Source: 21-14-0-10-47-8 sp966211795
Lineage (GTDB): Bacteria > Bdellovibrionota > Bdellovibrionia > Bdellovibrionales > Bdellovibrionaceae
DNA length: 64,000 nt
Assembly: GCA_966211795.1 (NCBI GenBank)
Contig: CBIHNW010000003.1
Coordinates: 62,001-126,000, forward strand
Direction of reading: 5' to 3'
A program made the position numbers and the translations under genes. The notes beneath the pieces are model-generated. The model made no database searches. It was not told the DNA's origin and was given only the letters and a program-made list of their open reading frames with translations. Below, piece after piece: positions 25,079 to 32,915 of the stretch. The first letter of the stretch is position 1. The number at the start of each line of letters is the position of its first letter.

Positions 25079-26719
25079 GTGAAAAAGTTAAAACTGGCGT
25101 TTATGAGTGCGGCATTGTCCGCGGCTGCGGTCGCCCTGTTGGTTCAGTGCGCACCTAAGAAGGACAAAGAAGCAGATGCTGCAAATAAAAGTTCGGCGTT
25201 GGTTGAAGGCATGGACTTTTCGGCCTTGGAAAAATCTGACAACAGCCCATCAGCCAAAACCTTATTGAAAATGCTGAAAGATAATGAAACGCCGAACAGC
25301 CAAATTCTGGCGACGGCATTGATTGAATTGAATGTGAAAGCAGATGCCAAATCTGACGCCAAGGCCAGCGAGATTCAAGCAAAAGTCGATTCGGTTTTAG
25401 GTGATGTGATGAAAATCGCCGATGGTATGAAGGCCACCAAATTGGAAGAGCTCAAGAAATTCCAGCCGGCTCTCAGCGAAAAACTGAATCACCCGGTTCG
25501 CCAGAATCCAAACTCGATCACGATTCAAAGTGCTTTGGAAAATGGAGAGTTTCAAGAGTATTCAGGCACCAGCTTGTTGACCGTCTTGTGGTTGAAAACC
25601 CCATCTTACGATCATGCCAAAGGCGTCATCCTGATCGAAGATGGAAGCCTGAAGCTGGCGGAATTGCGCGCCGATAAAAAAATCGCGTCCATCGACAGCC
25701 TGGCTTCGGGTCAGACGACCAAAGACGAAGGGACGACCGACGATTTGATTAAGACCGCGGGTAAGAAAAAGCTCGTGCAGTTGGATCTTTTCGTGGTTCA
25801 CGAAGCCTTAAAGCCATATGTCACGGATGCGAAAGCCTGGTCTTTGAAAATTCAAAAAGCTTCCAATTCGAAGCTGGGTTTGAAAATCGAAGAAAAAGAT
25901 CTGACGACGAATTCAAATGTTGAAAAGTCGAAGCTGAATCAAAGCGAAATTTTGATCGGCCTGCCGCGAACCTCGAACACTCAGGTTATCTCTGATGATG
26001 CGGGTGCGGCTGCGACCCCGGACACGACGCCAGCTAAAGACGACAAGAAAGACGTTTCCGGAGACAAGAAAGGTGATGGATCTGGCGATAAAGGTTCCGA
26101 TAAAGCGGGAACAAAGGACGATCCAAAAGCCGTTGGTGCCGCCACAACGGGGACTGCTTCCGGAGATTCAAGCACGGCAGCCGATAAGGGTAGCGAGAAA
26201 GATTCGAAACCGGCAGATAAGGATTCGACAAAGCCTGGATTCGTCAGTGTGCAGTCCGGTTGTAATACTGTGGATGAGCTGCAAAAGCTCCTTGCCGATG
26301 CAAAACCAAATTCTCTGAAATCTCAGTTTTCGCAATTGATTGATTTTAAAAACAATGCTGGTTTTTTCGCGAGCCCAAAATCTTATCTGGTGATGGTGCG
26401 ATTGGAAGCTTTGAAAGCTGATGCCATTATGCCACTGTCGGCTGAACTCGGAAAAACAATTACCGATGCTTTGGCAGAAGCGCAAAAAAACAAAGTGCAC
26501 ATGGTTTTGCTGGTCAGTCCAAAAGGTGAGAAAGCAACGGCCAAATTCTTAACGTTTGCGAACGACACCGGCAAGTACCTGAAGGTCTATCCAGAAAAGA
26601 GCATTCTTCTGGAAACTGCGGCCATTGACTATTTGAAAAACACAGCGAAGGGCGTGGACATTTCGAAAGACACTCACTTGATCGTTGAAATGAAAACCGA
26701 GAATAACTGCCTGAAATAA
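25079..26719 (+). CDS. Large lipoprotein with charged low-complexity linker
   Basis: 546-aa lipoprotein starting at GTG 25079 (ribosome site GAAGGAG upstream), lipobox LLVQC-APKK. Residues ~20-300 form an Ala/Lys/Asp/Leu-rich domain; residues ~315-390 are a Lys/Asp/Gly/Ser linker of low complexity (for example DKKDVSGDKKGDGSGDKGSD); the C-terminal ~150 residues form a second globular domain (DAIMPLSAELGKTITDALAE; THLIVEMKTENNC). The two ordered domains share the phrase SYLVMVRLE / YDHAKGVILIED-like strand patterns, hinting at duplication. Function unknown. Confidence 0.75.
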   Translation: MKKLKLAFMSAALSAAAVALLVQCAPKKDKEADAANKSSALVEGMDFSALEKSDNSPSAKTLLKMLKDNETPNSQILATALIELNVKADAKSDAKASEIQAKVDSVLGDVMKIADGMKATKLEELKKFQPALSEKLNHPVRQNPNSITIQSALENGEFQEYSGTSLLTVLWLKTPSYDHAKGVILIEDGSLKLAELRADKKIASIDSLASGQTTKDEGTTDDLIKTAGKKKLVQLDLFVVHEALKPYVTDAKAWSLKIQKASNSKLGLKIEEKDLTTNSNVEKSKLNQSEILIGLPRTSNTQVISDDAGAAATPDTTPAKDDKKDVSGDKKGDGSGDKGSDKAGTKDDPKAVGAATTGTASGDSSTAADKGSEKDSKPADKDSTKPGFVSVQSGCNTVDELQKLLADAKPNSLKSQFSQLIDFKNNAGFFASPKSYLVMVRLEALKADAIMPLSAELGKTITDALAEAQKNKVHMVLLVSPKGEKATAKFLTFANDTGKYLKVYPEKSILLETAAIDYLKNTAKGVDISKDTHLIVEMKTENNCLK

Positions 26720-26749
26720 CATTCCGATCGCCGCATAGACCTAAGTCAA

Positions 26750-26778
26750 AAAAGGCCTCTCGCCGAGAGGCTTTTTTT
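26750..26778 (+). terminator. Rho-independent terminator after the large lipoprotein gene
   Basis: GCCTCTC (26755-26761) pairs with GAGAGGC (26765-26771), flanked by A6 and T7. Strong intrinsic terminator. Confidence 0.9.
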
Positions 26779-26890
26779 ATTTTGAATTTCAAGTTTTTAA
26801 TAAGTTCGAAATCGAGACTCAAACGACTTCTGGAAAAACCGATAAATCTAGAGCCATGGCTGATTTCCGGATTTCCAGGAAGGGTTTTTT

Positions 26891-28570
26891 ATGCTGAAGA
26901 AAATGAGTCTCAAATGGAAAATGCTGTCGTCTTTTTTTCTGATCGCGGCTCTTCTGCTCGTGGTTGGTGGGGTGGGCTGGAAAACCTTGAAAGATGTGGT
27001 GACCAACTATGATCACATCGCCACCGTCAACCTTGCGAACATGGATATTTTAGCCAAGATGGTGCACGAGACTCAGGAAGCCAACCAAATTGCCCTGCAG
27101 GTGCTTGTCGTCGAAACGCCGGAAGAAATCACCAAACTGGAGAGGGAATACGCTGAAACAAAAGCCACTTTCGCTGCGGCCGACAAGGATTACACGTCGG
27201 TGCCGTTTGTTGAGGGTGAGGAAGTCATCTACAATGTTTTATCCAAAGCTTGGTCGGATTATAACGCTCAGGCCGAACAGTTTTTCAGGCTTGCCAAAGC
27301 CGGGACCAGCAAAAAAGATTTGGATGTCGAATACCGCACCCATGTCCTGGATCATCATGAAGGCGTCGAAAAGGGCGTCGCGGATCTGATCAAATTTCAT
27401 GAAAATCAAGGGGAGCTCTGGAGAAAAAAAGCACAAGAGGAAGCATCATTGGGGAATACCATGACGGCCTTGCTCGTGTGCTTAGGATTCATCGGTTCGA
27501 TGCTGATTGGTTTTTTCTTCGCGACTTTTTTGTCGCGCAGCCTGACCCATATCAGCACGCAAATTTCGCATTCGGCCAGCGAGACTTCGTCGGCGGGGCA
27601 GGAGCTGTCGAGTGCGAGCCAATCGTTGTCCAATGGTTCAGCCCAGGCGGCTTCGTCGTTGGAAGAAACTGTGGCTTCATTGGAAGAGCTTTCGAGTATG
27701 GTGAAAACCAATTCTGATCATGCCAAGGAAGCAAGCGCCTTGTCGCAAAATTCCCAAGCGACGGCCGAGCAAGGCGAGAAGGAAATAGCGCGCTTGGTTC
27801 AAGCCATGTCCTCGATTGCGGCGGGATCAAAAAAGATCGAAGAGATCATCAACGTCATCGACGACATCGCATTTCAAACGAATCTGTTGGCATTGAATGC
27901 AGCGGTCGAAGCGGCGCGAGCCGGCGAGCAAGGCAAAGGATTTTCGGTTGTCGCCGAAGCGGTTCGCGCCCTGGCGCAAAGATCCGCGGTGGCGGCCAAG
28001 GACATCACGGCCTTGATCACCGAGAATGTGGAGAGCTCGGAAAGCGGCGCAAAAATTGCCGAGACAAGCGGCGCGGTTTTGAAGGAAATTGTCACGAACG
28101 TAAAGAAAGTAGCGGATTTGAATCAAGAGATCTCGGCTGCAAGCCATGAGCAATCAGCCGGTTTAGGGCAAATCACGACGGCCATGAATCAGCTGGACCG
28201 CGCCACTCAGGAAAATGCCTCGTCGTCGGAAGAAGTCGCTGCCAGTTCTGAAGAGATGTCGAGCCAAGCAAGCCTCTTGAACAACATGGTTTTTGAATTG
28301 CAAAATCTGGTGTACGGCGAAGACGCTGCGGGTAAAGCCGTAGCGGTTCTTCAAGAAAAGGAAAACACCTTAGCCAAGAAGCGCTCGCCAGGCCATTCGA
28401 CTGGTGCAGCTAGAAGTGCAAAACCAAAACTCAGAGTCGTGTCAAATTCGGTTGATTCATCAAAACCCAGAGATCGAAAACGAACCGTCACTCAAAAAGA
28501 GCAAGAGCTCGAGGCCGGACTGCCGTTAACGGGCGGGAATAGAAGCGTGGGTCGCGCCGACGGCTTTTAA
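26891..28570 (+). CDS. Methyl-accepting chemotaxis protein
   Basis: 559-aa inner-membrane chemoreceptor. A transmembrane helix (residues ~12-29), a periplasmic four-helix-bundle sensor (~30-190), a second helix (CLGFIGSMLIGFFFATFL, ~200-217), then directly the cytoplasmic signalling coiled coil. The hairpin tip that contacts CheA/CheW is intact (IDDIAFQTNLLALNAAVEAA, RAGEQGKGFSVVAEAVRALA). No clear HAMP domain is visible between the second helix and the signalling domain. A basic, Ser-rich C-terminal tail lacks a CheR-tethering pentapeptide. Ligand unknown. ATG 26891 follows AGGAAGGG. Confidence 0.92.
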   Translation: MLKKMSLKWKMLSSFFLIAALLLVVGGVGWKTLKDVVTNYDHIATVNLANMDILAKMVHETQEANQIALQVLVVETPEEITKLEREYAETKATFAAADKDYTSVPFVEGEEVIYNVLSKAWSDYNAQAEQFFRLAKAGTSKKDLDVEYRTHVLDHHEGVEKGVADLIKFHENQGELWRKKAQEEASLGNTMTALLVCLGFIGSMLIGFFFATFLSRSLTHISTQISHSASETSSAGQELSSASQSLSNGSAQAASSLEETVASLEELSSMVKTNSDHAKEASALSQNSQATAEQGEKEIARLVQAMSSIAAGSKKIEEIINVIDDIAFQTNLLALNAAVEAARAGEQGKGFSVVAEAVRALAQRSAVAAKDITALITENVESSESGAKIAETSGAVLKEIVTNVKKVADLNQEISAASHEQSAGLGQITTAMNQLDRATQENASSSEEVAASSEEMSSQASLLNNMVFELQNLVYGEDAAGKAVAVLQEKENTLAKKRSPGHSTGAARSAKPKLRVVSNSVDSSKPRDRKRTVTQKEQELEAGLPLTGGNRSVGRADGF

Positions 28571-28597
28571 AGACCCAGCGAAAAATCGTGTCCTTTC

Positions 28598-28622
28598 AAG
28601 CCCCTTTGCAAGCGGGCTTTGA
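28598..28622 (+). terminator. Probable terminator after the chemoreceptor gene
   Basis: AAGCCC (28598-28603) pairs with GGGCTT (28614-28619), followed by TGACTTTT. Short stem and interrupted T-tract. Confidence 0.45.
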
Positions 28623-28672
28623 CTTTTCCCGACAGTCAGGTATTCAAACACCTCAGCCGAGGTCGTGTGGAT

Positions 28673-29569
28673 ATGTTGAAAAATTGCGTTCTGATTTTAG
28701 CCTGCTTCATCGTGGCTGCTTGCACCGTCAAAAGTGAAAAGGGCACTTCCCAGAACCCCATCGTCATTTCCCTGGTGCCGAGCAAAGACACCAAGACGCT
28801 GATGCACAGTGCAAGCGAACTTTCGGATTGGCTCAAAAAAGAAACAGGATACGCTTTTGACGTCAACATTCCGACCAGCTATGTGGCGGTTGTCGAAGCG
28901 CTTGGCAGCAAGCGCGTGGACATCGCCTATCTCAACACCACCAATTATTTTATGGCCGAAGAAAAGTATGGCGCCGAAGTTCAATTCATCACGTTGAATA
29001 TCGACGGTCAGGCGCAGTACAAAGGTCAATTCATCGTCCGCGCGGACTCTCCGATCAAAAAATTGGAAGATATCAATGGCAAGAAAATCGCTTATGTCGA
29101 TCCGACGTCGGCTTCGGGTTACATTTTACCGGCCTACCAATTGAAAATGAAAAACATCAAGCCGGCCGAAGCGGTCTTCGCGGGCAAGCATGACTCGGTC
29201 GTCAGCATGGTTTATCAAAAACAGGTCGATGTCGGGACCACGTTTTACGCCTTACCCGAAAAAAATGGCGAGCCCATGGACGCGCGCCGCTTGGTGGCCA
29301 CGCAATATCCCGATGTGTGGCAGAAGATTCGCATCCTGGATTACACGGTTTCGCTTGCCAATGATGCCTTGGTGTTTCGCAAAGATTTAGATCCCGTCAT
29401 CAAACAAAATCTGATCAAAGCGATTGAAAAGTGGATCGCCACGCCGGAAGGCAAAGTCACGCTCAAAGCGCTCAGCAATGGCTCGGGACTTCGCCGCGCA
29501 ACCGAAGAAGACTACCGCGAATCGCGAAAAATTTTAAAAGAGATGAGTGAATCCCTGCGAGAGCATTAA
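28673..29569 (+). CDS. PhnD-type phosphate/phosphonate-binding lipoprotein
   Basis: 298-aa lipoprotein (lipobox IVAAC-TVKS) with a periplasmic type-2 solute-binding fold. Family features: NPIVISLVPSKDTKTLMHSA at the start of the mature protein, KRVDIAYLNTTNYF, and the hinge segment KKIAYVDPTSASGYILPAYQ characteristic of PhnD/PtxB proteins binding phosphonate, phosphite or related anions. No ABC permease or ATPase lies nearby, so it is an orphan binding protein and could act with a distant transporter or a sensor. ATG 28673 is preceded by GAGG ten bases away. Confidence 0.88.
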   Translation: MLKNCVLILACFIVAACTVKSEKGTSQNPIVISLVPSKDTKTLMHSASELSDWLKKETGYAFDVNIPTSYVAVVEALGSKRVDIAYLNTTNYFMAEEKYGAEVQFITLNIDGQAQYKGQFIVRADSPIKKLEDINGKKIAYVDPTSASGYILPAYQLKMKNIKPAEAVFAGKHDSVVSMVYQKQVDVGTTFYALPEKNGEPMDARRLVATQYPDVWQKIRILDYTVSLANDALVFRKDLDPVIKQNLIKAIEKWIATPEGKVTLKALSNGSGLRRATEEDYRESRKILKEMSESLREH

Positions 29570-29582
29570 TCGAGAGCCGCTT

Positions 29583-30986
29583 TCAAATGTTGCGGAATCG
29601 ATAAAGTGCGTGGGGGATGGCTTCGATCAAATCCGATGGTGTGAGACTGAGGTGATCTTTCTGATCGCGAAGCCATTGATCGGCAATCCACCCATGCAGA
29701 TAGCACGCGGTCAATGCGGCCCGATCTGGCGAAAGTCCCTGGGCCATCAAGCTGGCGATCATTCCGCCTAAGACATCACCGCTGCCGCCTTTGGCTAAGG
29801 CCACGTTGCCGGTCGGGATAACCACCAAGACTTCTGCGGTCGCGACCACCGTGTGATATCCCTTCAATACAAAGGTTCCGCCCCACTGAGCTTGCGCAAG
29901 CCTTGCGTACTTGAGCCGGTCACTTTCAATATCTGCAGCCGTGCAACCGAGCAAGCGGGCCAGTTCGCCTGCGTGCGGGGTTGCCACCCAGTTTTCCGCA
30001 AACGGTTTCATTTGAAAGCGTGCCGCCATCGTCAAGGCATCAGCATCAATCACCACCGGGATTTGCGCATCATGGAGCTGGTGCAGATAATGTTTTATTT
30101 TTTTATCAAGCCCCAATCCCGGGCCGATCAGGGCAGCGCGAAGGTGAGAGAAATCTTGCTTCTTCCACAAAATCGCCTCGGGATGAAATTGCAGGGCAGC
30201 GGCGCAGGTGACGTAAACATAACCCGATCCCATGCGGCTGGCCGCTCTGGCAGCGAGAGTGGCGGCACCGGGCATGGAGCTGCTACCGGCCCAAATCAAA
30301 CTGCTTCCGCCATGGCTTTTATGATCTGTCGGCTGCCGAGTGGGAAGCCATCTTTGAACCAAGCGCCGAGATAAAAGATAAGTGCTGCGGGCTTCGTGGC
30401 GGACGATGTCTTTGGGAAAATCGATATCGATGCAGTGGATGGCACCAGCCAAGCGCGGGCCTTGATTGAGATAGAAGCCAGGCTTCGGATGCCCGATGGT
30501 CAGTGTGGAGTTTGCGTGAACTGCAACCCCCAATGGTTTTCCGGTTTCGACATCCAACCCCGAAGGCGTATCAAACGAGATTTTAGAGCCTGAATGCCGA
30601 TTCAGTTTCTGAATGATGTCGGAATAGGGCTTTTCGATCTTTCGATTCAGTCCAATGCCGAAAATGGCGTCGATCCAAAGATCAGCATGAAGATTTTGTT
30701 GAAGGAAGCGATCGGCATCTTGCGGAAAGCGAAAAACCGTGACCGAAGCCTTCAAAGAATGGCGCTGCTTGAGCTCTGCTTGCAAAACTCGCGAGGCGAT
30801 CAGGCCATCTTCTCCATTGTGGCCGGGGCCGCAAAGAACGATGACGGATCGGATCTTAGGGAAAAGGGACAGGATTTTTTTCGCAGATCTCTGTCCGGCT
30901 CGTTCCATCAATTCGATTTCTGGAACTCCTGAATCAAGAGTGCGGCGATCGATACGTTGCGCTTCGGCCCGATTCCATAACCACAT
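29583..30986 (-). CDS. nnr: Bifunctional NAD(P)HX epimerase/dehydratase
   Basis: 467-aa repair enzyme: the N-terminal YjeF domain (residues ~1-200) epimerises R-NAD(P)HX, and the C-terminal ribokinase-like domain dehydrates S-NAD(P)HX using ADP. Seen: LCGPGHNGEDGLIASRVL (a GHNG-ED variant of the usual GNNGGD), DAIFGIGLNR, FDTPSGLDVETGKPLG, then PGAATLAARAASRMGSGYVY, NWVATPHAGELARLLG and the ATP/ADP-site NVALAKGGSGDVLGGMIASL. ATG 30986 has AGGAG seven bases upstream; a TTG six codons earlier is rejected. It converges with the PhnD-like gene. Confidence 0.93.
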   Translation of the reverse strand: MWLWNRAEAQRIDRRTLDSGVPEIELMERAGQRSAKKILSLFPKIRSVIVLCGPGHNGEDGLIASRVLQAELKQRHSLKASVTVFRFPQDADRFLQQNLHADLWIDAIFGIGLNRKIEKPYSDIIQKLNRHSGSKISFDTPSGLDVETGKPLGVAVHANSTLTIGHPKPGFYLNQGPRLAGAIHCIDIDFPKDIVRHEARSTYLLSRRLVQRWLPTRQPTDHKSHGGSSLIWAGSSSMPGAATLAARAASRMGSGYVYVTCAAALQFHPEAILWKKQDFSHLRAALIGPGLGLDKKIKHYLHQLHDAQIPVVIDADALTMAARFQMKPFAENWVATPHAGELARLLGCTAADIESDRLKYARLAQAQWGGTFVLKGYHTVVATAEVLVVIPTGNVALAKGGSGDVLGGMIASLMAQGLSPDRAALTACYLHGWIADQWLRDQKDHLSLTPSDLIEAIPHALYRFRNI

Positions 30987-31190
30987 CTTTGGCTCCTGAT
31001 GCAAAGCTCAAATTTACCGCCGGGCCCGGTGAATTTCAACACCGCACTCGACACCATCCGTGCATGGCGGCAGTGCGAAGGCCCCGGCTGATGAGCTATG
31101 GGTGGGTGAGTCGCTCGGTTTAAGGCATCCTTGCTCGCCGCTTGACGGGATTTTCTTTCGCGGTCTAGGCTGAAGGGACATGGAGGTTTT

Positions 31191-31664
31191 ATGAAGGCAG
31201 CTTTGCGAAACGGAATTTTAGGTCTGATTGTTTTATCCGCGCAATCCGTGATGGCCCTGACGACGGCACAGTACTTTGGCATGCAAGGCATGATCAATAT
31301 CGCCAATCACACCGGAGAATCCGATTCCGACGCTCGGACGATGATGGCCGACATGAATGTGCCCGTGCAAAGCTCGGTGATGGGACCTGGTAAGGCGATC
31401 ACCAATGAAGGCAAAATCTTGAATTACATCTGTGCCGATCGGGGAGCGGATAATTTCACTTGCACCGTGATCATTCAAAAATCACCCCATTCCAAGTTAT
31501 CGCCCCAGCGCATTGCCTATGAAGTCTTCGGACCCGAGGCTCTGGGCTTGAACGAAAAGTTTCATCCCAATCAGGCCGACGGCAGTTATCAATTCACATC
31601 CATCGATGGATTGTTTCATGTGATTTCCACCGCCGACCACTTCTTAGTCGAATATCAACAGTGA
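31191..31664 (+). CDS. Exported protein of unknown function
   Basis: 157-aa protein with a signal peptide (GLIVLSAQSVMA) and ribosome site TGGAGG. The mature part includes YICADRGADNFTCTVIIQKS, whose two cysteines could form a disulfide, and PQRIAYEVFGPEALGLNEKF. No family recognised. Monocistronic with its own terminator. Confidence 0.65.
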   Translation: MKAALRNGILGLIVLSAQSVMALTTAQYFGMQGMINIANHTGESDSDARTMMADMNVPVQSSVMGPGKAITNEGKILNYICADRGADNFTCTVIIQKSPHSKLSPQRIAYEVFGPEALGLNEKFHPNQADGSYQFTSIDGLFHVISTADHFLVEYQQ

Positions 31665-31672
31665 TGAAAATG

Positions 31673-31702
31673 AAAACAGGCGAGGGGTCCTCGCCTGTTT
31701 TT
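31673..31702. terminator. Bidirectional terminator
   Basis: Perfect 13-bp stem: AAAACAGGCGAGG (31673-31685) with CCTCGCCTGTTTT (31689-31701), 3-base loop. A-tract and T-tract on opposite sides allow it to serve both the upstream plus-strand gene and the downstream minus-strand lipoprotein gene. Confidence 0.9.
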
Positions 31703-31732
31703 ATTGCGTTCAGTTAGAACTGCACTTTGGAA

Positions 31733-32404
31733 CTATTTAAGTGGCAGTACAGTGCCGTTGACGTTGGAATACGATCCCAGTTCGCTCGCTGCATTTGCTC
31801 GAACATAGCCATTCACGCCATCGAGGTTATGAACGATCGAGTTCACCATGACGACATTTCCCTTTACACCTAAAAGATTATCAACTTCAACTCCGCAGAG
31901 CAGAACGTTTCCGTTGACTGTATCAATTGTGCCTGCTTTGGCATTGGCAGTTTTGCCGACAAGCTTCAAGTTTCCGCCGACGAATGAAATCGAGGTGATA
32001 TCATCGCTGCGCACCTGGGTGTCTCCGCCTGTGTGTTGGACCGCCGGGCCTGAAAGAAACACGCCCTCATGACTGAGACATTCGGCGACGGCGACGGCCT
32101 CTTCACTGAGCGGTTGTTTATTTGGCTGGCCGTTATCGGTATTGCCGTTGTGACTGTTGCCACTATTGGTATTTCCATTGTTACCACTGCTGTCATTGCC
32201 TGGCAGGGTGCCTGAACCGTCACCTGAAGGATCGACCGTGCATCCCGCGCAATCGCTATTATCAAGTTTCGCTGAATCGCCGGCGCTTCCCAAGTCCGCT
32301 ACGCCAACTTTGGAGCAGTTTTGAAAACCTAGGGACATAAACCCTAGGGATAAGACAATCATCCCCGTCGCCTTGATATGATTCCAGTTCAGTCGTTTCA
32401 TCAT
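31733..32404 (-). CDS. Lipoprotein with Asn/Gly/Ser linker and beta-helix-like domain
   Basis: 223-aa lipoprotein: lipobox MSLGFQNC, followed by a disordered stretch rich in Gly, Asn, Ser and Asp (about residues 60-95). The C-terminal ~110 residues show a repeating pattern of about 16-20 residues (FVGGNLKLVGK; TVNGNVLLCGVEVDNLLGV; KGNVVMVNSIVHNLDGVNGY) like the right-handed beta-helix of bactofilin-type or polymer-forming proteins. Function unknown; likely cell-surface or periplasmic scaffold. Ribosome site AGAGGGG upstream of the double ATG. Confidence 0.7.
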   Translation of the reverse strand: MMKRLNWNHIKATGMIVLSLGFMSLGFQNCSKVGVADLGSAGDSAKLDNSDCAGCTVDPSGDGSGTLPGNDSSGNNGNTNSGNSHNGNTDNGQPNKQPLSEEAVAVAECLSHEGVFLSGPAVQHTGGDTQVRSDDITSISFVGGNLKLVGKTANAKAGTIDTVNGNVLLCGVEVDNLLGVKGNVVMVNSIVHNLDGVNGYVRANAASELGSYSNVNGTVLPLK

Positions 32405-32521
32405 TGACCCCTCTTTGTATGAATTCCTTCATTTCAAGAACGAGGCCAGGCTGATCTCAATCAAAACGCTTCTCTGGAATTTAGAACTGTCTGCGCGAGC
32501 GATTTCGTCTAGTGCATCGAC

Positions 32522-32553
32522 GTCTCATTCTGAGCTTCTTCTCAGAGTGAGAC
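32522..32553. repeat. 13-bp inverted repeat upstream of lipoprotein gene
   Basis: GTCTCATTCTGAG (32522-32534) and CTCAGAGTGAGAC (32541-32553) are complementary at 12 of 13 positions around a 6-base spacer. It lies between the ferritin-like pseudogene end and the lipoprotein start, both on the minus strand. It shares GTCTCA...TGAGAC with the palindrome at 12980-12994. It may be an operator or a terminator without T-tract. Confidence 0.6.
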
Positions 32554-32557
32554 AGTT

Positions 32558-32848
32558 CTATTCAGGTTTGCGCAGCATCTTTTCGACGACAGCGATGTGC
32601 GCTTGCTCGTCACAGATCATTTCGCGGGCGTACTCTTCTAAAAAGACGGATTTGCCTTCGACTCATTTCAATAAATTGTGGAAGTTTTTAAGCTGGGCTT
32701 TTTCGTGTGCCAAACTTTCGGTCAAAATATCCTGAATTGAATGCTGAAGCGTTTCCAAAAGCGAGCTGATCTTGAACGACGGGTGACGATCCAGCCGGGT
32801 GATGTGTTCTCTAATGCGCTGGTCTGGATGCTCTCAATAAACTTTCAT
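32558..32848 (-). pseudogene. Ferritin-like protein interrupted by two TGA codons
   Basis: On the minus strand from ATG 32848 the frame reads MKVY, stop TGA (32834-32836), then EHPDQRIREHITRLDRHPSF, SLLETLQHSIQDILTESLAH, EKAQLKNFHNLLK, stop TGA (32663-32665), then VEGKSVFLEEYAREMICDEQ, AHIAVVEKMLRKPE and TAG. Continuous sense on both sides of each stop, and the ExxH patterns (AHEKAQL; DEQAHI) of small ferritin/bacterioferritin-like helical proteins, show a once-intact gene of 96 codons. In related proteins the second position is usually Leu, so TTA to TGA is a one-base change. Confidence 0.7.
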
Positions 32849-32915
32849 CTTCCCATTTTTTTGACCTTTTGCTCGCTCCGACATAAGACCTTGATTCTTT
32901 AAATGGGGGATCTCT

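Noticed and set aside
32558..32848. Selenoprotein or TGA-as-Trp reading of the ferritin-like gene
   Set aside because: Other genes in the window end in TGA and use TGG for Trp; no SECIS-like hairpin was recognised after either TGA; a two-mutation pseudogene is simpler.
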